Shown: positions 34,051 through 45,659 of the stretch, one piece after another
How the letters are laid out: each line of letters starts with the position of its first letter
Numbering within the stretch: position 1 is the first letter of the stretch
NCBI GenBank assembly: GCA_038373865.1
Contig: JAXGGA010004495.1
Coordinates: 1 to 64,000, forward strand
DNA: 64,000 bases
Source of the DNA: Uloborus plumipes
Lineage: Eukaryota; Arthropoda; Arachnida; Araneae; Uloboridae
Direction of reading: 5' to 3'
The notes under the pieces: generated by a model
Databases searched by the model: none
The model's input: the letters and a program-made list of their open reading frames with translations, nothing else
Told to the model about the DNA's origin: nothing
Made by a program: the position numbers and the translations under genes

Positions 34051-37000
34051 AATTAACGGGTAAATTATCTACAATGAAATCATTGTGTTGACTTTGCAAA
34101 TACTTAACAAGATATGCCGAACAAGTCCAGCCCGAGTAGAAAGAAATGATTGCTTTCCTGAAATAAAGAACAGAGCGATTGAAAGGAAAATTGAGAAAGA
34201 AAAATCACCTTGTATTGCAAGGTTTTTCCATCTTTAATCTATCATTAAATTGTGTGTAATGGTCGTAATGAGTTAAGCAAAATCAGAGATGGTTTAAATG
34301 TGCAATGCATTCATAAGTAGCTCTTTTTGATTTCTTGAGTAGTCAAGGATTGGTTATTCATATTATTTTCAGTGTATTGCATTAGATGTACAAATTACTT
34401 TTCGAATACTCTTTTTTCTTTTAAATTATAACATTAAGATATTTTAAACGCTTTGCAGAATTTGAAACTGTAATTTATCACTATCTCATGATCTATAAGA
34501 GATCATGAGCAAGATATAGTCTCTTGTAATCACCTTCCGTCTTTTGGAAGTATTTTTCCCGGGGTTAAAAATTTGGTTGAGCACTAGCTTGAAATAATTA
34601 GACAAATATAAGCGAGAAGCTATCCCATCACAAAAAAGGAACGTTTTCAACTCGGAGTTTTGATCTCATCGCGAAGGAATAAATTTTGCTTTGGTGTAAT
34701 ATTCTGGCCCATTTTCTGGAATTTCACTTGAAGAATTAGTTCAATGATGCATTTTTTTTTTTTTTTTTTTGCCGGAAAGATATCTATTATCTGACTGGTA
34801 AAACTCTACTTCAGAACTTTCTTTCTGGTCATGTGATAACATTTTTCAAAATATTCGAATTATTGCCGTTAAAAAATATTACGTTAAATATATTGCGTTT
34901 GAAGCGTTATCCAGAAAGTTTTACAAGATATTGTTAAAGCATTAAATCTAACGCCTTATGTACAAAACCAGAGAAACTAAATTTGGTTGATGGATCTCTT
35001 CTTGAAAGTTTCTCTCAACGAGTCCCAAGATCTTCAACTCAAATATTTCAACTTCAAAATGTGCTGCAACTGTTTTGGAACTAAATCAAAAACATTGAAG
35101 ATTAACAGGCTTCAATGAAGTGCTTTTTATTCTAGATGTCCCATAATAAACGATTCATAACCTGAAGCTCTAAAGACAAATAAGTGCTGAGGGAACAATT
35201 TTTCAAAAAAAAAAAATAAATAAATAAATGAAGTGAATGTATATAAACTGTCTGTCTACATATTCATCTCCACTATTGTAACTAGAATTTTCTCCTATGA
35301 GGAGGGAGAACGGTTCAAACATTAACACACTAAGATTTCGAATATGGATAAAAACCAATAATTATGGAGAGGACGTTTTGAACTCCAACGCCTTCCCCGC
35401 CCTGCGGCCTTATGCATTAACAAATATCGTTTTATTCATATCTAATATTTTCATTGAATACACACGGTTACTTTTATCTAATTCGCATTGCTAAAAAACT
35501 ATATCGTTATATTAATCCTTCATATATATTTCCTTCTATCATTTCATTTCTTCCTACTATTGTATGGATATCGTTTTTTATAATCCGGTATTACACGTGC
35601 ATGTAATTTTACTTAATATTTGGAAACAGTACATTCAAATTTTGCTCAATTTTAAGTACTATTCTGCGTATTATTATTATATATTTATTTATTTTGATGA
35701 TATTATCTTAGCGAAAATTTTAACAACTTTCCATTTTATTTTTTGTTGGGATCTCCTTCAGACTGTTCCATTTTTTTGCCTTAAATATTTTATAAAACAT
35801 ATTTCTTGTCTTAGCTGAAACTATAACCTTTTATCGGCTAAATTTTCATTAAATAGTTAATATACGTATAATTATGAGTTATCCTAGTACGTTAGGCCAT
35901 TTTACCTTAATCTGTGCAGAGTGTTGTGGAAACTTTCTTTTCAGTCTCGCTCAATCTTTCCACAAATGCTAGAAACTTCAAATAGGAAAAGCTGCAAACA
36001 GGGCCGAGGGGAGGCCATTTTAGCTTAGCCTAGTCAGAAACTAGGAGCCCGGCCTTTTGGGGATCCTGGTTTAGAATCTGAGTATTATAAGTTTTACATA
36101 TTTTATGGAGGTTACGAAACTGACAACCTTGAATCTCGGCGGTATGGGCTGCAAATTTGATAAACTTATTTTGAAACGTTTAACACGAACTTAATGTGAC
36201 GAGCCACAAATTGGTTAGCACATAGACAATTAGAAAAAAAATCGATTTTCCGATTCGAAACAGTTCAATAAGGGATATGCTTCGTACACAACTTTTTTCC
36301 AATAAATAAGTGCTTCAGAAAAAAAAGAGATAGAAAAAAGAAAACCGCCAATTGAAACTCTCATGATTGTCCGTTCGGAGTCACGTTTTTCGAATCGGAA
36401 GCATGAAGAGAGGATGGTCAGGGGATAAAATGTTCTAAGAGGGAGTGCTGAACTCACGACCAACAGGTGCAATTTAGCGAGGAAAAGAATGAATTGTTTC
36501 GAACGTTTGAGATAGCAATGCATAAATCAAAATTTAACTGTTGTTTTCATTGACGTGGCTTGTACTTTAAACGCCTTCATTTGTTCATTTGAGGGAGAAA
36601 AAAGATAGTAGTTGTGAGAAGGGAATAAAAATCTATTTGGAAGATTAAGACTTTATACCAGTGATAATGACTCAATTTAGAAGCAGTTTTGAGTTTTTTT
36701 TTTTTCTTTTTTGTCTTTGAAATGCTATTGTTTTACATTTTCTAATAGTCTTTATTTTTAATGTGATTGGTTGTTGGAAATGTTGCAATTCCTAAATGTA
36801 AACGAGATTTTATTGTTAAAAATATTTTTGTAGGCATACGTCTTTTAATTTTTAAGCAATATTTTCAAAACTCGAACGACTTTACATTAGATGTTTTCGG
36901 TTCAAAAGTATTAAAATATTGATTAAATACTAATTTACGTTTCCAAGTTTTCTTAGTTGTAACCAGATAGTTTTTTTTAAACTTCTTTTAGTTTTTTATC

Positions 37001-37463
37001 TGTCTTTTTTTTCCTTCTTCTTTGACAAAAAATCTCATTAAATAAGGTTTTGACAATATTTCAGCTCTTTAAAAACTTTTAGCCAAAATTGAGAGAGAGA
37101 GAGAGAAAACTCCTCACAAAATAAATACCTTTGTTCCGTATTTTAGAAATCAAATTTCTAACATTAATTTTCGAACATTAAGCGCAAAAGTTAATGCCAA
37201 AGTTATGTAAAAATAATAGTTATACAAATTAAAATATTTACATTTTAATTTAGCATAAATGCAGCTGTCCCGTTACTTAAATTTGTCCCTAGCACAGCAA
37301 AAATTCTCTCTTTGTTGAAGAGGGTGCGAGGCTAGAAGGGATGATACATAAAGAGCTAGAATTTTGTTCTGTGTTTTCTCCTTCGGAAAATTTCATTCTC
37401 TTTTAACTTTAAACAAGTTTTATAAACTACAGTGGCCCTTAAATAACTCAAGTTCTCTTGAAG
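34050..37463. other. AT-rich DNA, few features
   Basis: No coding exon was recognised. There is an A-run followed by (AAAT)n near 35205-35230, a GA repeat at 37091-37105 and T-runs. At 36000-36010 CAGGGCCGAGGGG resembles a hAT end but no partner end or duplication was found. The 97-codon minus-strand frame at 36230-36523 shows no domain. Confidence 0.4.
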
Positions 37464-37695
37464 TACCGTAAAGTCGGGTTACTTGGACTCACAAGGAGGT
37501 TACTTGAGCCCACAGTAAAATGATAAAATCTGGGTTTGGTACTACCATTAGAGACTGCAGAGTGCTTCTACCTAGAGGAGAAACGAGGAACTACGTGCAA
37601 GTCTTCAACTAATAAGTACCAAACCTAGATTTTATCATTTTACTGTAATGGGCTCAAGTAACCCCCTAGGGTCCAAGTAACCCGACTTTACGGTA
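37464..37695. mobile_element. 232-bp TA-flanked MITE, copy 2
   Basis: Same family and same length as 1924-2155, in the opposite orientation. The ends are TACCGTAAAGTCGGGTTACT and its inverse, with TA at each border. The two copies are nearly identical along their length, so they moved recently. Confidence 0.92.
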
Positions 37696-37959
37696 CTTAA
37701 ACGTTTTGAATCATCTGTTGCTTTAAATTATCACCAATGTTATCCAATTTTAGACATCATCTATGTCTAAAATTAGACAGACGATTTCTTAGAGCAGCAA
37801 TTCCTCGAAATGGATTCCAAATAAATTATCGACTTTCTTTTTTGAAAATGGAGTTCGGAAACTTTAATTTTCAGGACTATCACAAAGTCATCCCGAAACA
37901 AGATAAACCACACTGACAAATAAAGCAAAAATAAAAATCTCTCGAATTTAAATAGAAGA

Positions 37960-38390
37960 TGCCAAGAAAAAGAGACCAGATCTTCCCGCACAAACGCGAA
38001 CAGACTCCAATCTTCCTTCCCGCCCCGCAGAGGGCAAAAATCAATACAGGGGCAACACACCTGTAATCACCATAAAACTCACACTAAAGGGAAATAAAGT
38101 GCGAAAACTCGTCCGATAAATTACAACGTCCGCAGCAAACGGACGGAAGGCCTTATTTATGCCTTCTGCCCTGTTACTTTGATAATAGTTTTTCGCCGGA
38201 GCCCATTTTTTTCTCTCGTCCTCTTTACTTTTAAAAGGCGAAGTTGAAAGGCAATGAAAGATATGACTTCTAATGGCCGGTCTATGAGGCAGGGGGGGAC
38301 AGGCCCTGATGGTAGGTTTCGGCCGGAAGTCGCTTTCTACTCGGCCGCCCGTGACAGAGGAAAAGCTTAGGAGGATTGCCGAAGACTTTT
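37960..38390. promoter_or_regulatory. GC-richer island next to the repeated cassette
   Basis: Mixed-composition stretch with GTCCGCAGCAAACGGACGG (an inverted CCGT/ACGG pair), AAGGCCTTATTTATGCCTTC, GTTACTTTGATAATAG and CTCGGCCGCCCGTG. No convincing coding frame. It lies directly before the four-copy cassette at 38395-39800 and may be part of the same regulatory region. Confidence 0.35.
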
Positions 38391-38394
38391 TCTT

Positions 38395-39800
38395 TCTCTG
38401 GATCTTCCATTGCCTAGTTAATTTCGCTGCTCTTTCCTCTTTCCTCTTTTTTTAATGGCCGATCTTTTTGGATGGACCACACAAACAAAGGGTTCGTCTA
38501 CTCTGGTAGACTTGTGTTACGGGCAGAAGTGGTTTCCAACTGAGGAGTTCATGTATTTCCAAAAAAACTTTTTGAACTTATTTCTCAAATTTTTTTGGAA
38601 AACTTCGAAAGTTCAGAGACATGAAGTACTAAACAGTGGCCGCCGGTAAAATGAATTACCTTTACACTGAACAGTTTTGATACATTAAATTGGCTCATTC
38701 AACAAAGCGGCTAGTAAAATAAAGCCGGATTTTATTTTGTTGTTGTCGATTTGATTTATTAAAGCTGCTGATTCAAAACCACTGATTTATTTAACCAGCG
38801 TCCACTGCATTAAACAATTCTAAATAAAATTTCATTAATACTGAATTATTATTAATATTTTTTCGAAATTCCAAAGAAGTTTCTCCTAGATATGGCGAAT
38901 CCTTCTTTCGAATCTTCCTTTGCCTAGTTAACTCCACTACTTTTGCCTCCTTTTTGATGTCCTATCTTTCTGGATGAACGGCAAAAACAAAGGGTTCTTC
39001 TGTTCTGGTACTCTGGTAAAATAAGATACATCCAGAATCTTTTCATCTGAGAAGATTTTTCTTACAAATTTATCTTTCAGGAATTTCAAGAACCTTCGAA
39101 ATTTCAGAGCCATGAAGTAGGTTAAATTCAAAAAGGATTCTAAATATATTTCATTAAACTCAAACACTAATATTTTTTTAAAGGAATTCTGAAGAAAGTT
39201 TTTCTAAATATGCCAAATACTTTTTCTTTTTCTAGATCTTCCTTTGCCTAGTTAATTTCACTGCTCTTTCCTCTTGATTAACACCCAATCTTTTGGATGG
39301 ACCACACTATCAAAGCGCTCCTCTACCCTAGTAGACTAACAAAGATACATGCTGAAGATTTCCAACTGAAGATTTTTTTTTTTATAGTATTTCTTGTTAA
39401 GTAAACACTTATTCCTCAAGAATGCTTGAAAAGCTTCAAAATTTCAGAGACATGAAGTAGGTTAAATCCAAAATAGACCAAGTCAAATTTCATTGACTCA
39501 AATACTTTTCCTTTTTTTAAAAGAATTCTTCCTGAAAAAAAATTTCCGAAATAAACCGAATACTTTCTTTTTTTTTTTTTTAATCTTCTGTTGCCTAGTT
39601 AATTTTACTGCTCTTTCCTTTTCTTTAATGCCCAATTTTCTTGGACAGACCATACAAACAAAGGACTCTATTCTGGTAGAAGATAGTCGTAGGTTTCCTT
39701 CTGAGGAGTTTAAAAGGTTTTTCAAAGAAGTACAAAAATTTAGTTCTCAAAATTTTTCGAAAAAATTCAAAATTTTAAAGACATGAAGTAGGTATAATTC
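38395..39800 (+). repeat. four-copy diverged cassette with TTGCCTAGTTAATTT core
   Basis: The core TTGCCTAGTTAATTTC, then CTGCTCTTTCCTC, a CCGATCTTTTTGGATG or CCAATCTTTTGGATGG word, GACCACACAAACAAAGG and CTCTGGTAGAC appears at about 38409, 38921, 39245 and 39590. Weaker follow-on similarity includes TCCAACTGAGGAGTT and AAATTTCAGAGACATGAAGT. Spacing is about 510, 325 and 345 bp. The short open frames in copies 1 and 4 translate alike only because the DNA is similar; stops interrupt copies 2 and 3. I read this as a tandemly duplicated non-coding unit. Confidence 0.7.
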
Positions 39801-40169
39801 AAATATATGATATGCTTCCAATTAAAAGCTATTTTGTTAAAATTCGCCTGAAAAAGCTTGAATGTGATGTAAAGTCACAAAATTGAATTCAGTGAATGTG
39901 ATAAGAATCGGTTAACTTTTTTGAAGATTGAAAAAGAAAATTTGATTTGAAAAAGCAAGTTCAAACCCGACCAGACAAAAATAATGTTCTATATTGATAT
40001 ATCATCTCCTCAGAGAAACATTAAGAACAAGAGTATGATATCCTACTGTTGCTTTGAGAAGACGGTATGTTGAACTGGTAAACAAAAATGACGACGGGGA
40101 CAAAGATAACTGTCAAATCAACTTTTATAAAAGATTAGGTAACAAAAACTACGACCAGATGCGAAATCT

Positions 40170-40780
40170 CGATTACCAAGCTAAAATTTTAGCTGAAAAA
40201 TATGACAAACGACAGCTAATTTGAAACAATATTCATTGGTCGTGCAAGAACTAGCATAAGCAGCTCCAGTCTTGAGGGGACGATGCAGGCACTGATTGCA
40301 AATTAAATTTCCTGTGTTAAATGACTCCGACGACAGGTCTCCACCCCGCCACTTCGATTGCGCATTCGCCTCACGCGTCAAAACGCTCACGCGACGCGTT
40401 AAAACCGATCACGCGAAACCCGCTCACTGAGGGCAATCATTAGCAAGCACTTGTCCTCTGCCTATGGCGCGTTTTCTCTGGCAATTCCCGATTCCATCTA
40501 CAGATGCTATCACTTGCCTTCTAAACGGACAATATTAAACGCACGCATGGACATTGTATGCCGCTTCCTTTTTTTATTTATTTATTTATTTTTTTGCTTT
40601 AACATTTTGCTCAACAAGTGGCGAACGGCTTATCTGCATCGGGACCATTGTTCAGATCTTCCCTGGCGTGCGCCTCAAGGGTGGGAAATGCGTAATGGCA
40701 AATATAGGAAAAGGTCTCGTGTCATGCCAATAGTAAGCAGACTGATGCAAAAGGTTAAAAGCAGTTGCTAGGAAAGTTTG
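40170..40780. promoter_or_regulatory. GC-richer island with three CACGCG sites
   Basis: CACGCG occurs at 40372-40377, 40388-40393 and 40410-40415. CACGCG is the class C site of Hairy/E(spl)-type repressors in insects, so this could be a repressor-responsive enhancer. CATTAGCAAGCAC follows. The flanking open frames show no known domain. The 40575-40600 TTTA run is simple repeat. Confidence 0.4.
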
Positions 40781-42550
40781 TTCCAAGTTGGGGCACTCAT
40801 TAATGGCATCTTAAGACGTGTTTGAGACACAGGAAATAGCGGAAATGCGCAATCAAGATGCTTTGGGCATGCATGCTGATGCTTGAATAAGAGCGTTCGT
40901 TTTGGCAAAACAATGGATTAAAATCGCCTTGAGGGTTGCAGAAAGTTACCTTAAAGGCAAAAGTCATCGAATGTTGTTGTCAGTAAAGCTTATACTTTTT
41001 AAAAAATCTTTTACAGCAGAACATTCAACTGTATCATGCATAGAAAATTTTAAAATTTACTATTGCAACAAAATTGTACCGAAATTCTGAATAAATCAGA
41101 ATTTTTTTTCGAATACTCCCTTTAATGACAATGGGGCAGATATGTGCATTAAATTAAAAATTTATTTTGTAAATTATTAAATACATTTTTTTATATTGTT
41201 CCCCGTGTTATTCAGACATCAAAATCTTATTACTAGAAAAAAAAAATGTTTAAAAAATAGATTGTAATTTAATTTTGAAAGTATAGCAAACAAAATGTAT
41301 CGATTGAAAACATCACAGTCAAACTGTCATGCTTCTACTTTTATTCACATAAGATTACTTTTAAATTGAAGATTAAATGCTATAAATGTTATCAGTCCCC
41401 AAATATTTTTGATTTAAGCAACAAATTCAACGAATTTTGAAAAATAGTCGTTGATTTTGCTTTTTTTATGAGCCGCATCGACATATACGTTCGATCAATT
41501 TACACCAAATTTACTAAACCAATTTTCACAGAACATAGCAGGTACTTGTTTGTTATTTGGGACGCCATTTAATGGCTTAATGTATAACAAATTCTGTAGT
41601 CCGCAGCAAGGTTTATTGATCTTAAAGGGTTTCAAGGAAAATAGAAAATGAAGAAATAATTGCTTTCCTTTAAATGGACGTAGAGAAAATGCGCAAACGG
41701 TCTGGAGATATGGAATCAAACCATTCCTCAAATAGAGTTCTAAGCTGAAAATTTTCAGCATAAGCTTCTGATATTAAAAAATGAATGTACACAGATAAAT
41801 TTAAAACACTGAATTCCATTTTCCTACTGTTCTACGAATGCGGGTAGCAATTGCTATGTTTATACACTATTTTAAAAGCTTTAAGTAAACAATTATGATA
41901 ATGTGCATTTAGTGCCTTGGATGAAATAACTACCGAAAACTAGGCTTTTCTTTCCTTTTTTTTCTTTAATTAATACATTAACCATTGTATGAAGACTTCT
42001 AGCCTAAATTTAAAAGGGAAACATATACATACCATCTATATAATGATTGGATTACATACTGGATAAACTTTCTTTGAAAGAAAAAAGAAATCCACCTAAA
42101 ACCAAACTTAATCCCTTTAACATATTAAGACTTTCTAATACCCCCAAGATCATACCCGTAAAAATAACCCCGCAAAAAAGAAAACTGCAGATGTAATCAC
42201 CGTGTTCCGCATCTGTTCTAAACTAAGAAGGGGGAGGGGGTTACCCAGACCAGAGGAACAGAATACATCCTAGATGCTCGATGACCTGTTATTACTATAC
42301 GTACACCCACCTGCTGATGAGCAGGTGGGGTTGTTCCAATACATTTAGACCAGTCTCTTGCGAAATGAATCAGTTTTTCTATTTGGTTTTCGGAAAAAAA
42401 TGCCTTCTTTATGAAAATCATGCTAGAGTTGCAACGTTATGAGGAATCGATCATGGCAACTTTTGGGGTAATGTTTTGGTAACGTGGAGAAAATTTCTTT
42501 CGTTTGTTTGGAATTGGTGGTGTCAGTATTATTACTTTACTTACTCCAAA
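40780..42550. other. AT-rich DNA without recognised features
   Basis: I found no exon, element boundary or RNA gene. A short inverted pair (CCCACCTGCTGATGAGCAGGTGGG) at about 42306-42329, written here as CCCACCTGC and GCAGGTGGG, forms a 9-bp hairpin. Confidence 0.45.
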
Positions 42551-42567
42551 GTAAAATATGACATTGT

Positions 42568-42829
42568 AAGAATGAAGGCTTTCACGGCCGGAGTAAATAC
42601 TAGTTACGGATTTCGGGCTGTTGTGCCGTGGTCTGGATGACTTTAATCCATACGTTTCAATCGCAACTGCGGCGATCATCTTCAGTGGGTGTCGTTGATT
42701 TATTTGGCGACTCAGTCAGTCGCCAAATAAATCAACGACACCCACTGAAGATGATCGCCGCAGTTGCGATTGAAACGTATGGATTAAAGTCATCCAGACC
42801 ACGGCACAACAGCCCGAAATCCGTAACTA
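42568..42829. mobile_element. palindromic retroelement-like insertion with 17-bp target duplication
   Basis: The direct repeat GTAAAATATGACATTGT stands at 42551-42567 and 42830-42846. Between them is a near-perfect palindrome with arms of about 115 bp, centred near 42713, preceded by a unique GAAGGCTTTCACGGCCGGAG. Each arm contains CTGAAGA (42745-42751 on +), then GATCGC...GCGATT able to pair, then GAAAC (42772-42776) and GTC 13 nt later. That order resembles the hammerhead ribozyme core (CUGANGA, stem II, GAAA, stem III, UH). The GGGCTGTTGTGCCGTGGTC word recalls sequences I associate with Penelope-like elements. The mobile nature is well supported; the ribozyme and the family are inference. 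Confidence 0.8.
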
Positions 42830-42849
42830 GTAAAATATGACATTGTTAC

Positions 42850-44040
42850 AACTACAACCAGAGATTTAGCTTCTTTTTTTTTCTTATCGAAGGCGTGAAA
42901 ATACTCCTTGACAATTTTAGAAGAGTGACATTTATTTTGGAGGTATATAATGTGCGATAATTGGAAGACCACAATAGTGGTAAAGGATAAGATGGAAGAT
43001 GGCAATAAAAGAAAAGATATATACTATTTTGATTTTTAACAGTTAGATTAATTGATGTCCTGAATTTAAAACAAATAAAAAACAAAAAACACAATGTAAT
43101 TATTATTAGTATTTTTAAAATTTCATAAAGAATGAAAATGTCCTTGAAAAATCTTTGAGGCTTGTTTTTCATTTTCAGTGCAAGAAATCAGCTAGGAGAT
43201 GACTTTTTAATGTCTTTGGCTTCAATTTTTCTGCCCCCCCCCCTCCATCTTTTTTTTTTTTGCCACAGGAGCGAGCCATCTGTTGCCGAGTCACTGAATT
43301 AATATCGAAGAAACACGATGAGACTTTACTCTTCAGGAGTAGGCAGTCAGTCTCGCGTTAAAGGAAAATAAGAATAGATTAGGTCATAGAAGAAAACCCC
43401 ACACCTTTAAGAAATTGTGCATATTTTTATACAAGACAAATGGGCTTTAAAACTTCAAATCGAGTTCTCAACTCAAAATCAATTTTGACTCGATCATAGC
43501 CAACAATTTTTGTTTTTGCTCGATAAACTGAGTGCACCTACCGACTGCCGCAGAATGACTGCCAGGGTCTTTTCGTAAACCGGCAGTCGGAGTCGGTGTC
43601 CAAATCTATTCAAGACACCAAAACATTACATACAATAAAAATAGTACAAGACAAATAACAGGGTACAATACAAAAACAGCAAGACAAAGGACTTACAAAA
43701 CACAGAGATGTGAAAAGATGACGATACGAAACAAACAGAATAAAAAAAAAATAAAGGCAAATTCACGAAGTGAATGAAAAGGTGAACGCAAAAATATTAT
43801 GGACTAAGATCACGTGTTGGACGGAAGATTGCATAAAAGGGGTAGGTGAGAGACATTTAATCAGAAGATGTCATGCATAACAAAAGAAAGAGTGATTAAC
43901 GGTGAATTTTAGTTTAGGTCGGGGAAGATCAGGGTCCTGTTGGCTTCAAGAAACTCGATAAACTGACATCCAACTCCCTATCAAACTTCGAAAAGAGACG
44001 AGTTCCTTCCAAAAAAAAAAGTATACAGCCCTATAATGTC
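42850..44040. other. AT-rich DNA with a 10-bp hairpin
   Basis: CCGACTGCCG at 43541-43550 faces CGGCAGTCGG at 43581-43590. A C-run and T-run occur at 43232-43260. No exon was seen. Confidence 0.5.
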
Positions 44041-44330
44041 ATCTGAGCCAAGCAACCGGAACGGACTTTCTTCGCGCTCGGACCCGGGGAAAGACGATCA
44101 CGATTACATACGGCGAGAAGGCATCTCATTCCCATATCCGGTGGCAGGGAAGAAGATGAGGTTGCAGAACCCTATCTTTTTACGGGAGGCTCGTGCGGGG
44201 CATGCCCGATGACGATCGCCTTTATTGCCTGCGCGTGCCCGAGCGATGCTCCGAGGCGATAAGACGCAGCAGACACTTTGTTGGGAGGCGGCGGAGGACT
44301 TGCGCAGTCCAATAAGATGCGGGGATGACT
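44040..44330. promoter_or_regulatory. CG-rich island
   Basis: CG-dense stretch (CGCTCGGACCCGGGGAAAGACG, shortened here to CTCGGACCCGGGG; CGTGCGGGGCATGCCC; CTGCGCGTGCCCGAGCG) with overlapping frames on both strands but no recognisable domain. It looked at first like an exon, but no known motif and no consistent splice sites support that. Candidate enhancer or CpG-type promoter. Confidence 0.3.
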
Positions 44331-44950
44331 TTTTTTTTTTTTTTTTCAGATTAACACCATGCCTGACATTTTTTCCCCCCAAAGATATTTCATATACTGG
44401 TTACAAATAGTGTTTAATGGACAGGAAAAATAGTTAAACTATTATATAAAAAATAATTTTTTTATTAAAAAAAGGAAAATAGTCACTAAAGAGGGATGCT
44501 AGGCACTAGAGGCTGCATACTTTTCGGACTAATTTTTTTTTTTTCTGCCTCAGATATAATACTAAAAAAGACATTTTATAAGAAGAAATAAAAGCAGCAG
44601 TTAACATGAGCTGGGAATAATTTAAAAAACAGCTTTTTGTTCTTGAGGTTATGAACGATGTAATTCTTGACAAAGATCATTATAAAACGGCTACAGAACA
44701 CACTTTACAATGTGCTGCAATCTGTTAATAATGAATTGAAACAATACCAAAGTAATAATTGAACACTATTATTTGGTTGAAATGCTCATTTTTGGTAAAT
44801 TCAGACACACTTTTTGGACCGTCCCTAAAAAGGGACGCTAGGAATTAATATGTTAAAGAATTCTAAAGGCAGAACTGCTACGTTGTTGAATTTTTATCAA
44901 CATGTTCTTTAAATTTATGAAATAAAAAATAATTTTTAGCGCAGCAATAT

Positions 44951-45030
44951 AACTGAACGGGCAAGTGGATAGAAGTGATATGTGACAATTTTTAAAACTT
45001 CCTTTTTACCGTGGATGAAGGGTATCAATG
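44951..45030 (+). repeat. partial copy of the GGGGCAAGT MITE
   Basis: AACGGGCAAGTGGATAGAAG, then TGATATGTGACAATTTTTAA and TTTTTACCGTGGATGAAGG, matches the inverted right half of 5499-5760. The other end was not found, so the copy is truncated. Confidence 0.65.
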
Positions 45031-45066
45031 AAGCATATAAATACCTTTGTGCAATAAATGTAAATT

Positions 45067-45281
45067 AAAACACAACGTTAAAGAAGCACAAATACGCAAG
45101 GATACTTCAGACACGTGTTTCGGCGTTACAAGGAACGCCTTTTCCAAATGTCTTCTTTTGTCAGATGTCTGGCATCCATAAGCTCACAATTTTCCTGCAT
45201 TGAAAAAGGCGTTCCTTGTAACGCCAAAACACGTGTCTGCAGTATCTCTGCGTATTTGTGCTTCTTTACCGTTGTGTTTTT
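45067..45281. repeat. inverted repeat with a decayed hammerhead-like core
   Basis: Arms of about 80 bp (45067-45148 and 45199-45281) surround a 50-bp spacer. On the minus strand of the left arm GGCGTT and AACGCC (a 6-bp stem) are followed by GAAACACGTGTC, which can form GAA, a 3-bp ACA/UGU stem and the UC cleavage dinucleotide. The CUGANGA box before the stem is degraded (TTGGAAA on the left arm, TTGAAAA on the right), and the right arm has AAAAC for GAAAC. This matches the plan of the element at 42568. A 65-codon frame across it is an artefact of the inverted repeat. Confidence 0.6.
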
Positions 45282-45659
45282 ACTTTACACCCAAATCAAT
45301 CGTCATGTGTAAAAGGAAATAAAGTAGCTCACTAATTCTCAATAATAGTTGATGAAAATGAAGACATTTTAGCACGGAACTATTAGCATAATGAAATAAA
45401 GTTTTGCGTCTTTTGAACCACCAGTAATCACGTAAAATATACATAAATAGGAAAGCATGAAAGTTTCACCCCATTTGTCAACCTACTGTACGTGGCTTTA
45501 ATGAACCTATTTTCTTTCCCTCAAACACAATTTACAGTCGCTTCCTATTTACCAAATGTATATCATTCCATAGTGATTCAATTCATTGTTAAGAAATTCG
45601 CCCCCTCAAACGAAATGCTGAAATGCCGCCCCCCTGATTATGGCAAATAAAAATAACGC

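Noticed and set aside
36000..36060. hAT end at CAGGGCCGAGGGG
   Set aside because: No inverted partner and no target duplication located.
42437..42840. Two frames sharing the same MIAAVAIETYGLKSSRPR-type peptide on opposite strands
   Set aside because: The shared peptide is a by-product of the palindromic insertion.
44104..44410. Possible exon in the CG-rich island at 44.1-44.4 kb
   Set aside because: Checked for the missing RED-subdomain or homeodomain motifs; none is present in either strand.
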